In this document: in pieces, positions 7,960 to 16,680 of the stretch | Layout: each line of letters begins with the position of its first letter | How positions within the stretch are numbered: position 1 is the first letter of the stretch | Virus record (IMG/VR): IMGVR_UViG_3300017771_000005 | Coordinates: 1-63,394 of that record | Length of the DNA stretch: 63,394 nucleotides | Strand: one strand, 5' to 3' | Origin: a virus | Position numbers and translations under genes: made by a program | Notes under the pieces: model-generated | What the model was told of the DNA's origin: nothing | What the model saw: only the letters and a program-made list of their open reading frames with translations | Databases searched by the model: none

Positions 7960-9420
7960 TTACTTTAGATTTACAGTTACTATGTCGTAATTAAAACTTT
8001 CCTCATTGTAGATTTTTACTCTTTCAATGAAGTGATTTAATGTATAGTTTTTTCTTGAGTTGTACGTGCAGTCATCTGCAATATCATACAATGTTGCTTT
8101 GTCTTTATCTTTTGCTTTTCTTAGAACTCTACCTATCGATTGTAGGTTACGTATTCTTGATTTACTTGGAGACGCAAAGATCACATTATGTAAGTTCTTA
8201 ATATTAATACCAGTAGAGAATACACCGTAAGAAGCAACAATAACTGCATCCTTTTCTGATTCGGTAATCGCTCTAATTCTTTCTCTCTCGTTCGTGTCTA
8301 CTCCACCATGAACGAAGAATACCTTTCTACCTTCACTTACATTGCTATTTATTAAATTAAATAATGGTTCACCATGTGCCTCGATTCGTGAAAACAGTAC
8401 AAGAGTGTTTCCATCAAGTTTTGAAACCAAGTTTTTAATGAAGTTATTTCGTTTATCATGTGATATAATAAACTGAACCTCATCTTCAAAAACTTCAAAC
8501 TTTTGAGGAGGATGTTTTAGAACTATACAGTTAATATCTAACTGAGAAACGTGTCCAGTCTTCATTAGTTCTGCAGTTTTAGTAACTTTGTATGATGGAC
8601 CAAAAAGTCCTTCTAACACCCACTTATGAGTTTGTGTTCCATCTAAAGTTCCAGTAAACCCAAATCTATACTTGGCATGATGCAATTTGGACATAATTGA
8701 TATCAAGGACTTACTTTTGAACTGGTGTGCTTCATCACCAATAACAACACCAAATTGCTCGAAGAATTTTCTGTCTAATTTATAAATTGATTGCCAAGTT
8801 GTAATAGTAACTGGTAAGTCATGATACTTTTCTCTTCCACTATAAATCTTGTGACAGTATGAATCTGAATCCCAACCATAATCCAAAAAATCTTTATACA
8901 TCTGTTCTACAAGAGATGTCGTCGGAACAACTAGAAGAATTTTTTTACCTTTATCCACATAGTATCGCACAATTGAATAAATCATCAATGATTTACCAGA
9001 TGCAGTTGGACTTATCAATAATCTTCTGTTATACTTTAGAGCGTCACTTACTCCCTCAATTTGATATGAACGTGGAGTAAATGTACAGATCGATGCCATA
9101 TAATCTTTGACACCTTCTTTTGTTATCTCCTCATTGATTTCAAATGGGAGACCATAATACTTATTATTTTCAAACTCGTAAGTATATCCGTGTAATTTTA
9201 ATTTGTCAATTATTTTATCTAACAGTCCTACGTATATCTCTCCAGTATGAACTGAAAGTAATCTTATTTGTCCATCCCAATGCTTGCTTCGCATTTGGGG
9301 CATGAACTTTGCACCCGGAACTTCAAACGTAAAATATCTTTGTAACTCATAAAGAATATGTGGTTCACATTTTAATTTAATATAAATCTCATTCTTCTTC
9401 AGTATCTTAACGTCACTCAT
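7960..9420 (-). CDS. uvsW: UvsW DNA/RNA-DNA helicase
   Basis: This 486-aa superfamily-2 helicase has SPTASGKS (motif I) at 137-144, the DEAH box at 229-232, FTGTL (motif III) at 255-259 and QSIGRVLRK (motif VI) near 434. The N-terminal about 100 residues match the small UvsW substrate-recognition domain (PQMRSKHWDGQIRLL). T4 UvsW unwinds R-loops and branched DNA and helps switch from origin-dependent to recombination-dependent replication. A CTAAATA box (9442-9448) lies about 21 nt upstream of the start. Confidence 0.95.
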   Translation of the reverse strand: MSDVKILKKNEIYIKLKCEPHILYELQRYFTFEVPGAKFMPQMRSKHWDGQIRLLSVHTGEIYVGLLDKIIDKLKLHGYTYEFENNKYYGLPFEINEEITKEGVKDYMASICTFTPRSYQIEGVSDALKYNRRLLISPTASGKSLMIYSIVRYYVDKGKKILLVVPTTSLVEQMYKDFLDYGWDSDSYCHKIYSGREKYHDLPVTITTWQSIYKLDRKFFEQFGVVIGDEAHQFKSKSLISIMSKLHHAKYRFGFTGTLDGTQTHKWVLEGLFGPSYKVTKTAELMKTGHVSQLDINCIVLKHPPQKFEVFEDEVQFIISHDKRNNFIKNLVSKLDGNTLVLFSRIEAHGEPLFNLINSNVSEGRKVFFVHGGVDTNERERIRAITESEKDAVIVASYGVFSTGINIKNLHNVIFASPSKSRIRNLQSIGRVLRKAKDKDKATLYDIADDCTYNSRKNYTLNHFIERVKIYNEESFNYDIVTVNLK

Positions 9421-9450
9421 AGAATCATAAAATTCTAAGAATATTTAGTA

Positions 9451-9654
9451 CTACTTATGAAACTGATAATCTAAAATTATTCTGTATAGAGAGTCTCTCA
9501 TATACCACAAATGTTCTTGTTCTTCTGCAGGTCTAGCGGGAGAACCTTCCCAGTGTTCAATTCTTTTTAATACACAATAGTGCAAAAGACGAATGTCTTG
9601 TATTCTCATATCAATTTGATAATCTGGATATTGTTCTTCAAAGTCTTCCATCAT
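9451..9654 (-). CDS. Small acidic/aromatic hypothetical protein
   Basis: This 67-aa protein (MMEDFEEQYPDYQIDM...) starts with an ATGA overlap with the uvsY stop and ends 30 nt before uvsW. It is rich in Glu, Asp, Tyr and Arg, with a predicted helical pair and no motif that I recognise. Its place inside the uvsY-uvsW unit suggests a link to recombination, but this is only context. Confidence 0.7.
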   Translation of the reverse strand: MMEDFEEQYPDYQIDMRIQDIRLLHYCVLKRIEHWEGSPARPAEEQEHLWYMRDSLYRIILDYQFHK

Positions 9655-10085
9655 CCCAATCCAGACTGGAACTTCATGAATTCAATTGAATTGGTAATAT
9701 GATAAGAGCGATTGTGAATCATCTTTAGAATATCTTGTAAGAACTTTAGAATCGTATCATAATATTCAACCTTCATTTTAGCATTGGATAGATTTTCATC
9801 AGCATCCAGATACTTCGTCATTGTTTCTTTATCACGAATCTTTTTAGGAAAGGGATTTTCTTGATATACATCTGGATCCGCTTTACCAGAAAAGTATTCG
9901 TAACGATTATGTCTTATATTTTTTGTCTGCTGTTCTGCCTTCGCTTTCAATAAAATTATATTATTGAAGATGTCATAGTACTTTGCGTGAAGAACTGGAA
10001 TTTTTAGGGACTCTTGGTGAAGATTATCTGGATCAATTTGTGAGTCAATATTCCACATCTTTTGGATTTCTTCTAGACTAATCAT
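9651..10085 (-). CDS. uvsY: UvsY recombination mediator
   Basis: This 144-aa, mainly helical protein starts MISLEEIQKMWNIDSQID and is the size of T4 UvsY (137 aa). UvsY loads the UvsX recombinase on gp32-coated single-stranded DNA. Position upstream of uvsW and the gp55-gp47-gp46 genes matches the T4-like core. A TATAAT-like -10 box appears about 20 nt upstream, without a clear -35. Confidence 0.85.
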   Translation of the reverse strand: MISLEEIQKMWNIDSQIDPDNLHQESLKIPVLHAKYYDIFNNIILLKAKAEQQTKNIRHNRYEYFSGKADPDVYQENPFPKKIRDKETMTKYLDADENLSNAKMKVEYYDTILKFLQDILKMIHNRSYHITNSIEFMKFQSGLG

Positions 10086-10112
10086 AATAACGTTTTATTT
10101 TATATTATAGCA

Positions 10113-10691
10113 TCAATCAACTCTATATTCTATTGGATGTAGAGGTTGTCCATTGGGACCTACAATATTATACATCGTATACTTGAATGAAACCTCTGCA
10201 GTCATATATTGAATATCATTGTCAGTTGCATCAAACTGTAATGTTGATAGTTGGTATGGGAACAAATCTTTGAATATAACCTGCCAATTTGTTCTCTGAT
10301 TACTACTCAAAACTATTAGTGTTCCATCAGAAAAAATGTTATGGATTCTATCATCCGAGTTATCAACTTTTCCATAATAATCTTGGAACTGTAAATTATA
10401 AATTTCTTTTAAATCTTCTGGGAATCCAATACCACGAATCCAATTTTGGATTTCCATAAAGTTATTTAGATCTTCATCAACCATGAATCTAATAGTAAAA
10501 TCACCAAAATTAATGTTAGTTCCTGGTTCGGGAATCTGTCTGGTATACGTTGGTTGTGAAGTTACACCCAATGTTAAGTCTGGAATATTCGCAGCATTGG
10601 CAAAGAACGCAGCCTTGGGTGATCTTGATAGGGTAAATTTGAACCCTACAGGACTTAAGAAGTTCCTATTTGTAATCTGCTGAGACAACAT
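10113..10691 (-). CDS. Tail-tube-fold structural protein (gp19-related)
   Basis: This 192-aa protein carries the order of motifs seen in T4 tail-tube-like proteins: a FKFTLSR strand, IPDLTLG, a PGTNINFGDFTIRFMVDED segment and then NFMEIQNWIRGIGFP. The gp19 gene of this phage has the analogous SPIDIPFRGR...WTVTIINDES...AFEAWMQN. I infer a paralogous tube, cap or baseplate-hub protein. It stands apart from the main tail cluster, between HNH and uvsY. The exact T4 counterpart is not clear to me. Confidence 0.7.
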   Translation of the reverse strand: MLSQQITNRNFLSPVGFKFTLSRSPKAAFFANAANIPDLTLGVTSQPTYTRQIPEPGTNINFGDFTIRFMVDEDLNNFMEIQNWIRGIGFPEDLKEIYNLQFQDYYGKVDNSDDRIHNIFSDGTLIVLSSNQRTNWQVIFKDLFPYQLSTLQFDATDNDIQYMTAEVSFKYTMYNIVGPNGQPLHPIEYRVD

Positions 10692-10723
10692 TGGTTTTAT
10701 TCTTTTATACGACTATTTAGAGT

Positions 10724-11053
10724 TTACCTATGCTCTTTGTAGTGTCTGATGCGGTGACAGTTGGAGCACAGCATGACACATTTCTTTGCCTCTTCCATAA
10801 TCGTGTCTATGTTGCCGTCCAATCTTGGGGCGATTTCAAACTTCTTTTCTAAAGGATTTACATGGTGAAAGTCATAACAACAATGTGGAAATGTGTTACC
10901 ACAATCATGACACTTATCACCAAAGTGCTCAACAACAATTGCTTTTCTTTCATCTCTACGGCGCATAACATATTGCTTATGCTTCTCCTTATTGCGAGTT
11001 CCTCCCTTGTTCTTATAATGGGTTCCAATGGTTGGGTCACTAGGTCTAGGCAT
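10724..11053 (-). CDS. HNH endonuclease
   Basis: This 109-aa HNH protein has a CHDCG zinc ligand pair, a DFHHVNP core and a CVMLCSNCHRIRHY second pair, giving the order C..C-HH-N-C..C-H. Such free-standing nucleases in T4-like phages are often homing endonucleases. It lies between gp23 and the tube-like gene, which suggests a mobile insertion. A perfect TATAAATA box lies 27 nt upstream of its ATG. Confidence 0.9.
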   Translation of the reverse strand: MPRPSDPTIGTHYKNKGGTRNKEKHKQYVMRRRDERKAIVVEHFGDKCHDCGNTFPHCCYDFHHVNPLEKKFEIAPRLDGNIDTIMEEAKKCVMLCSNCHRIRHYKEHR

Positions 11054-11079
11054 TAGTCACAACGTATATTTAACAAAAT

Positions 11080-11087
11080 TATTTATA
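11080..11087 (-). promoter_or_regulatory. Late promoter TATAAATA for the HNH gene
   Basis: An exact T4-type late promoter box lies 27 nt before the HNH ATG. It directly abuts the U-tract of the gp23 terminator, so termination and re-initiation are only a few bases apart. Confidence 0.75.
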
Positions 11088-11092
11088 AAAAA

Positions 11093-11114
11093 AGAGACCT
11101 CCGAAGAGGTCTCT
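11093..11114 (-). terminator. Intrinsic terminator after gp23
   Basis: A perfect 9-bp stem (AGAGACCTC/GAGGTCTCT) closes a TTCG loop when read on the minus strand, giving the very stable C(UUCG)G tetraloop. Seven T residues follow. It lies 20 nt after the gp23 stop and should end the head-gene transcript. Confidence 0.93.
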
Positions 11115-11133
11115 GGGTAAATGTGAACAGAGA

Positions 11134-12549
11134 TCACATTAGATTTTTCACTTGGACTCTTCTGTAGTAACGGTTTGCGTTAGTTGTAAGAGCGCCGAGA
11201 CCCTGGTTAGATACATTTCCTTCTGCGAAGGGGTTAGCAACTAGACCATAACGGGTCTTGAATCCGATCTTGGGTTGGAAGGTGTCCTCACCAACTGCAC
11301 GGACCATTTGGAGGGGTACATATGGGCAGTAGAATAGACCTGCGTCATATGGGGAAGAACCCTTATAACCTACAACGTAGTACTGCTGAGCAGCAACGTT
11401 TGCAGAATATGGATCGATATATACGCGGAACTTACCAAGCAGGGTACCTGCAAAGGTGTTACCAGCGTCATCAACGTTGAGGTTAGCGTTGAGTGCGGGG
11501 GTGTAGTCTAGTACTCCAGCCATTGCTAGTGCAGATGCTACGTCTGCGGAGCACATGATTACGTTACCCTTTCCTCTACGAGTTCTTTGTGCGATTGCGT
11601 TTGCATCGCGCTCGATTTGGAAGAGTAGACCCTTGAATTTCTCAACAGACCAACGACCGTTGCTGTCGATGTCTAGGTCGAATACACCAGCGGTTGCGGT
11701 GTTTGCAGCAGCACCCTGTTCAGCGGTCTTGTAGATGGTTCTGATGACTTCGCGGTTGATTTCAGCAAGAATCTCAGTAGAGAGAATGTTTGCTAGTTCC
11801 GCTTCAGCGTTCAGACCGTGGATCGCCTTGAGGTCTTGTGCTAGTTCTAGTGAGTACTCAGCTTTGAGTGCTCTGGACTTCGCTTCGACGAGGACTTTCT
11901 CGATAGAGAATGCCATCTCGTTGAACTGGTTACCAGTTCCGTTACCGAGGTTCTCAGAGTCACCAGTCTTCATACCCTGACCGACGTTATAATCGGTTTG
12001 GGATGCAGAAGCTGTTGGGTTGAGTAGACCAGGGTTGGAACCGTTCTGGGAAGTAGTTCCCATACCAGCGACACCGTTGGTGAAACCACCTTCAAGGTTC
12101 AGACCATCGTCCTGACCTGCGAATGCGGTATCTGCTTCGTCGAATAGTGCTTCACTACCATTCTGGTTCTGATAGCGGGAGCGCATTGCAAAGATTAGTC
12201 CAGTAGGACCGCTCATTGGTTGTACGCCTGCTAGGTCATAAGCGACCAGGTTGGGCATGGAGCGTCTGATCAAGGAGATCAGAACGGGGTCGAAACCAGC
12301 AACAGGACCACCTGCTGCTGCGTCTCCACCAAATCCACCACCACCACCAACGCCATTGCCGTTGTTGGTTGGGGTTTCAGTTAAGAATGTCTGTCCACCA
12401 GAGAAAGCATTTTGCTCTCTAAGGAATTTTTCTTGGTTTTCTAACAGGACTGCGGTTACAGCTCTACGATGATTGTCTTTGATTTCATCGCAACCCTCAT
12501 GATTGAGGAGAGGTGCCCACTTTTCCTGCAGTGCTTCTGATTGAAACAT
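11134..12549 (-). CDS. 23: gp23 major capsid protein
   Basis: This 471-aa protein is a T4-type HK97-fold capsid subunit, shorter than T4 gp23 (521 aa). The N-terminus (MFQSEALQEKWAPLLNHEG) is the conserved delta region removed by the gp21 protease. LTE at residues 56-58 fits the (L/I)xE cleavage rule and is followed by a Gly-rich stretch near residues 62-80. Downstream blocks such as IRRSMPNLVAYDLAGVQPM are diagnostic of gp23. It is the last head gene before a strong terminator. Confidence 0.97.
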   Translation of the reverse strand: MFQSEALQEKWAPLLNHEGCDEIKDNHRRAVTAVLLENQEKFLREQNAFSGGQTFLTETPTNNGNGVGGGGGFGGDAAAGGPVAGFDPVLISLIRRSMPNLVAYDLAGVQPMSGPTGLIFAMRSRYQNQNGSEALFDEADTAFAGQDDGLNLEGGFTNGVAGMGTTSQNGSNPGLLNPTASASQTDYNVGQGMKTGDSENLGNGTGNQFNEMAFSIEKVLVEAKSRALKAEYSLELAQDLKAIHGLNAEAELANILSTEILAEINREVIRTIYKTAEQGAAANTATAGVFDLDIDSNGRWSVEKFKGLLFQIERDANAIAQRTRRGKGNVIMCSADVASALAMAGVLDYTPALNANLNVDDAGNTFAGTLLGKFRVYIDPYSANVAAQQYYVVGYKGSSPYDAGLFYCPYVPLQMVRAVGEDTFQPKIGFKTRYGLVANPFAEGNVSNQGLGALTTNANRYYRRVQVKNLM

Positions 12550-12596
12550 TGCTATTACCTATGAATTAAAAGTTGACGTTTGATTTAATATTAAAA

Positions 12597-13748
12597 TCAG
12601 TTTTTAGCAACTGATGAAAGTGTTCTGAGGTATGCTGCCATGGTTCCACTATGAGATTCATGAGCAACTTCTTCTCCCTCAGAAAGAGTTTCGGTTGTTG
12701 CTGCTGGAGAAACGGACTTTGAAGAGAAATAAGATTCCTTCATCATCTCCATTTTTTCACGATACTGGGTTTCACTTTCAAACTCCACACTTTCGGAAAG
12801 TGAGGCGAGCTTTTCTTTCTGGGAGACTGCTAGTCCCTCAGAAACTTCTGCGAAGATTCCGTCTGCAACCGACTCTGAGAGGCGCTTGTTTAGGGAAACA
12901 TTCTTCTCAATCTGCTCGTTGAGTTTTGTTTCCATGTCATCTAATTTTTCTACCATGCTCTCTAGCACATCATATTTATCTTCAGGGATTGATACATAAT
13001 GTTCTTCAAAAAGTCCTTTCATGCCAGTCATGAAGGACGTTACCATTTCGGACTTGAGTCCAGACTCGATAGCGAGTTTGTTCTCATCGACCCATTCTTG
13101 AGAAACATACTCAAGATAGGAATCGACTCTTTCAGTTAGGGCAGAGGTTGCTTCCTCTACTTCTTCTGCAACAGCCAGTTCCAACTTTGCTTCGTACTGT
13201 GACTTAAGACCTTCCTTGATCTCGGACACTTTAGAACGAAGTGCTGCTTCGAAAATGGTGCGTGCTTTTTCTTGGAATTCTTCGGAGAGTTCCTCGCCGG
13301 AAAGGAGTGCATTAACATCTTCTTCGATGTCGAATGATTCTTCTTCTACGACTTCTTCTTCAGCAACCACTTCTTCGACTTCTTCAGTCTCTTCGGTTAC
13401 TTCTGCTTCTTCTTCGGAAACTACCTCTTCGGTGGTCTCTTCTGCTTCTGCAACTACTTCTTCGTCTTCAGCAACTTCCTCTTCTTCCTTCATACCCTTC
13501 ATGGGTTCCGCAGGCTTAGCGCCTTTGTTAACAACGTCCTTGACTTGCTTTAGACCTGCACCTGCATCCTTCAGTTCCGCAGAACCGTCGTCAGGGCGAT
13601 AGTTGTCAGGAGTGGGGCCGCCGAGATCCTCGTAGGAGGTGCCATCCAAAGTTTGCATGGGTTCTGCAGGTTTAGCACCCGCATTTACTGCAGTTTTGGA
13701 TTGCTTAGTGCCTGCCTCCATTTCCTGTAGATTTTTGTCACTAGACAT
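12597..13748 (-). CDS. 22: gp22 prohead core scaffold
   Basis: I choose ATG 13748 (MSSDKNLQ, 383 aa). It has a GGAGAG ribosome-binding site and lies 41 nt from a TATAAATA box, whereas the upstream ATG 13772 is only 17 nt from it. The protein has a strongly acidic Glu/Val-rich region (roughly residues 90-150), then a helical coiled-coil-rich part, as expected for the internal scaffold cleaved by gp21. The N-terminus holds a tandem unit with GAKPAEPM in both copies. Position between gp21 and gp23 is as in T4. Confidence 0.85.
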   Translation of the reverse strand: MSSDKNLQEMEAGTKQSKTAVNAGAKPAEPMQTLDGTSYEDLGGPTPDNYRPDDGSAELKDAGAGLKQVKDVVNKGAKPAEPMKGMKEEEEVAEDEEVVAEAEETTEEVVSEEEAEVTEETEEVEEVVAEEEVVEEESFDIEEDVNALLSGEELSEEFQEKARTIFEAALRSKVSEIKEGLKSQYEAKLELAVAEEVEEATSALTERVDSYLEYVSQEWVDENKLAIESGLKSEMVTSFMTGMKGLFEEHYVSIPEDKYDVLESMVEKLDDMETKLNEQIEKNVSLNKRLSESVADGIFAEVSEGLAVSQKEKLASLSESVEFESETQYREKMEMMKESYFSSKSVSPAATTETLSEGEEVAHESHSGTMAAYLRTLSSVAKN

Positions 13749-13788
13749 TTGAAACTCTCCGTGATTAACCATTTGTTAATTATATATT

Positions 13789-13796
13789 TATTTATA
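13789..13796 (-). promoter_or_regulatory. Late promoter TATAAATA for gp22-gp23
   Basis: An exact late box lies 41 nt before the chosen gp22 start. Because the gp22-gp23 spacer has no equally good box, gp23 probably also depends on this promoter. Confidence 0.7.
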
Positions 13797-13807
13797 CAAT
13801 AATAATT

Positions 13808-14464
13808 TTATAATGATGACAAGAAGTCATTGAACAAATTAAGTTTATGCTCATCAAGAGTACGCTGCCTAGACAGTTCTTCTACTTGATTCTTAATTTG
13901 TTGTGCTTTTCTTTCACGAAGAATACTTCCTTCCCATACCCACTCCTTACCTTCCATGATTCCTTGTACAAAGGCATCAGGTGCAGATGGATCCGCTACA
14001 ATATCAGCAGCAGTAGCAAGCATGAAGTCTTCACCGACTTCTTTATATCCCCTATCATTCTCTTTTAGTGAACCAATACCACGGGAAGAAACTCCAAGGG
14101 TAACTCCATCTTTGAGTAGTGACTCAGCAATCTTACCCATAGGAGTGGAAAGAATTTGTGCCTTACCAACAAAGTTATTGCCAGAACGATACAGTTCAGT
14201 AATTTTATGTGAAACACGATCCAAGTTGACAGTTGGACCATCGGGGTGACCCAGCTCTCCTAGGGCACGTCCTTTCTTTACATAATCTTCTGCATATCTC
14301 TTGACTTCCCTTTCCATGATACCCATTGGATACATGCGACCATTGCGGTTTACTACTTCCGCTTGGAGGAAAGGTCCTTTGATATACAAAGACTTCTTAC
14401 CGTTTCTTTCTTCGGTAAGAACCTCAACCTTTTCTATTTCTTCTCTGATTAATTTCATGGTCAT
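13808..14464 (-). CDS. 21: gp21 prohead core protease
   Basis: This 218-aa serine protease of the herpesvirus-assemblin-like S77 family has candidate catalytic His73 in LGHPDG and Ser in VSSRG at 125-129. It also has the conserved EVVNRNGRMYP and DIVADPSAPDAFV segments. It degrades the scaffold and trims gp23 inside the prohead. Its start overlaps the upstream 89-aa gene by 4 nt. Confidence 0.95.
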   Translation of the reverse strand: MTMKLIREEIEKVEVLTEERNGKKSLYIKGPFLQAEVVNRNGRMYPMGIMEREVKRYAEDYVKKGRALGELGHPDGPTVNLDRVSHKITELYRSGNNFVGKAQILSTPMGKIAESLLKDGVTLGVSSRGIGSLKENDRGYKEVGEDFMLATAADIVADPSAPDAFVQGIMEGKEWVWEGSILRERKAQQIKNQVEELSRQRTLDEHKLNLFNDFLSSL

Positions 14465-14730
14465 CCAGTAAATCCGACTTGTGCCCCAAGAACTGCGGCG
14501 TTAGTTGCATACACGCAATGTGTATGATTTTTTTCTAAAATTTCTACGGAATTTGCAGGCATAGTCATGGAACCAATTATAGTTCCCCCCTGCGTCTCAA
14601 CGACCACCACTCCATAAGCAGTAGAAGAATTATTAACTAAACGTACTGCAGTTGCTTGAGTGAAACTAGTTGCAGTACCAGTTGTAGTTGGTAGTGCTGC
14701 TTCAGCACCTAACAATAACGTTCTGTCCAT
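14461..14730 (-). CDS. Small beta-rich virion-associated protein
   Basis: This 89-aa protein is rich in Thr, Val and Ala with no charged core, and is predicted as beta strands. It overlaps gp21 by 4 nt, in the prohead cluster. An AATAAATA late-like box (14757-14764) lies 27 nt upstream. It resembles the 94-aa product at 21797-22081 in length and pattern: V-L/V-E-V/T...GS-M/H-M-A/P near the middle and a -YxG/-FTG end. A decoration or minor head protein is plausible but unproven. Confidence 0.72.
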   Translation of the reverse strand: MDRTLLLGAEAALPTTTGTATSFTQATAVRLVNNSSTAYGVVVVETQGGTIIGSMTMPANSVEILEKNHTHCVYATNAAVLGAQVGFTG

Positions 14731-14759
14731 TAGATAGGTAAAAACTCATTAATTACTAT

Positions 14760-14939
14760 TTATTCTTCTTCAGTTTCCAGCTGTTGGGAGAACATGGAAG
14801 TAGAGACTTCAGGTCTCATAGCATCAATTTTTTCTGCACCTTTGGTGAATAGAATATTTTTAATTTCATCACTAACATCAGATGCAGTTCCATCTGTTGC
14901 AAGTATATCCATCAATTTATCAAGTGATTGTTCAGGCAT
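14760..14939 (-). CDS. Small prohead-core-like protein (gp67/gp68 position)
   Basis: Direct reading of the minus strand from ATG 14939 gives a 59-aa protein starting MPEQSLDKLMDILATDGTA and ending SQQLETEEE, then TAA. It lies between gp20 and gp21, where T4 has the core proteins gp67 and gp68. It is acidic and predicted helical. An AATAAATA box (14964-14971) lies 25 nt upstream. A link to gp67 or gp68 is by position and character only. Confidence 0.75.
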   Translation of the reverse strand: MPEQSLDKLMDILATDGTASDVSDEIKNILFTKGAEKIDAMRPEVSTSMFSQQLETEEE

Positions 14940-14973
14940 TGTTTAATTACAAATTGTATGTTTTATTTATTAT

Positions 14974-16644
14974 TTAAACTTCAACGTCGTCGAGACCTGA
15001 AGTATCCATTTCGGGTTCAGTTGGAACAGATCCAGAATCACCGTCAATAGAATCTCCTGCAGTTGGAGTCATTGGTTGACCAGTCTCAGGATCAATTGGT
15101 GCATTGGGATCTGCAATTATCCCTGCCTCAATTTCTTTTGCAATCAGTCTATCCTGCTCAATAATTTCTTGATCAGTTTGACGTAAAATTTTATTTCTCA
15201 CATAGTTCTGAGAATAATATTTACCGATGTAAGGTTCTGCAGTTGCTGCCATATTGAGTCTTTCAGTTAGCAGTTCAGCATCCTTGAGTTCGGAGAAGTG
15301 ATTATCATATAAGAAGTCATATTGAATATGCTCACTCATGGTCTCCCAATCTTCAGGAGTTACAATATTTTTAAGAATTAGTTGTGTTCTGAGTAGATCG
15401 TTGAATAAATTTGAGAATCTCTTTCTCAAACGACCAACAAACTTAGAGAACTTAAGTTCATCTCTAAGAATCTCAGAAGAACGACCGAGACTAAACCCAC
15501 TCTGACCTTCCATTCTGGAAGTTGGAACGTTCAATGAACGATATAGTTTAGATTGGAAATAATTAATATCAGTAATCTCTCCAAGGTTTTGTCCACCAGG
15601 AAGAGTTGAAATTTCTGTTCCACGACCACCTTCTCTACGTGGCAACCAGAAATCTTCCAGCATACTCATAAACTTTTTATCGTCACGAACTTCACCAGTG
15701 CTTGCATCATAGGTGAGTTTATTGCGATAACGCATCATTACATCACGTAAGTATTGCTCCGCCTTTACTTTTGGTAGATTGCCGACATCAATGTAGAAAA
15801 TTCTACGTTCAGGTGCGCGGGACATTCTATAGATAACGAGTGAATCCTCAATCATTCTAAGTTGATTGAGTGATTTAATTGCTTTGTGTAGATATGAAAG
15901 AACAGTCCCTTTGTTTCTATCTACAAGACCAGAGGTACAGTATGCAATAGAATCTTTGGTGAATCTTACACCTGAAGACTGTGCTGCACTTCTATTTGCT
16001 GGATTATACCCACCACCACCATAGGTTTGCTTCTTATTATAAACAAAGTATTCTTCGATCTCTGGAAATCTAAAATCTTCAGGACTTTGTGTTCCTGCAG
16101 GAGTTCTAGTTATTAGACCATCTTTTGTATCTTTAATTTGTTGTCTGACATATCGCATCTTCATTGGATCGATATATCTTAACTCTTTAATACCTTCTTC
16201 TGCTTTCTTTTCGTCAACTACTTTGTGATAATAGACACGTCCATCAACGTACCAATTCCTATAAATCTCGTGACACTTTTTATCAAAATCAAGTAGTTCT
16301 AAAATTCTTTTGAACTCATCTCTAACCATTTTCTTTAAACTATCACTTGCTTTCAAGTTTGATAGTTCAATCTCGACAGGAGAGTCGTTTGAGTCTGAAA
16401 CAATTGCTTCATTAATAACATCTTCAATAGCACTATCCACCTCTGGATGCAGTGCCATCTCGCGATATCTTTTAATTAGATCGTTTTCTGTCTTGTAGAC
16501 GCCTTCAATATCTACATAAGAACCAAAAAATCCACTAGTCAAATAGTGGTCAGCCCCGTCCTCATTGTTTTGAGGAACGGGGGAGACGGCACCTTTAGAC
16601 TTGGGATCTTCGTCTTCAATAGAAAAACCAAAAAGTTTGGCCAT
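14974..16644 (-). CDS. 20: gp20 portal vertex protein
   Basis: This 556-aa portal protein is close in length to T4 gp20 (524 aa). Typical blocks include MALHPEVDSAIEDVINEAIV, RELRYIDPMKMR-like LRYIDPMKMRYV, RAPERRIFYIDVGNLPK and NVPTSRMEGQSGFSLGRSSEI. It forms the dodecameric ring for DNA entry and neck attachment. A GATAAATA box (16675-16682) lies about 30 nt upstream, overlapping the gp19 stop. Confidence 0.96.
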   Translation of the reverse strand: MAKLFGFSIEDEDPKSKGAVSPVPQNNEDGADHYLTSGFFGSYVDIEGVYKTENDLIKRYREMALHPEVDSAIEDVINEAIVSDSNDSPVEIELSNLKASDSLKKMVRDEFKRILELLDFDKKCHEIYRNWYVDGRVYYHKVVDEKKAEEGIKELRYIDPMKMRYVRQQIKDTKDGLITRTPAGTQSPEDFRFPEIEEYFVYNKKQTYGGGGYNPANRSAAQSSGVRFTKDSIAYCTSGLVDRNKGTVLSYLHKAIKSLNQLRMIEDSLVIYRMSRAPERRIFYIDVGNLPKVKAEQYLRDVMMRYRNKLTYDASTGEVRDDKKFMSMLEDFWLPRREGGRGTEISTLPGGQNLGEITDINYFQSKLYRSLNVPTSRMEGQSGFSLGRSSEILRDELKFSKFVGRLRKRFSNLFNDLLRTQLILKNIVTPEDWETMSEHIQYDFLYDNHFSELKDAELLTERLNMAATAEPYIGKYYSQNYVRNKILRQTDQEIIEQDRLIAKEIEAGIIADPNAPIDPETGQPMTPTAGDSIDGDSGSVPTEPEMDTSGLDDVEV

Positions 16645-16680
16645 AATTAATTAAGTTGTGCTTGGTCTTCTTAGTATTTA

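Noticed and set aside
13216-13602. Plus-strand Ser/Thr-rich ORF of 128 codons
   Set aside because: It is the antisense of the Glu/Val-rich scaffold region (GAA/GAG read as TTC/CTC and shifted), a common artefact.
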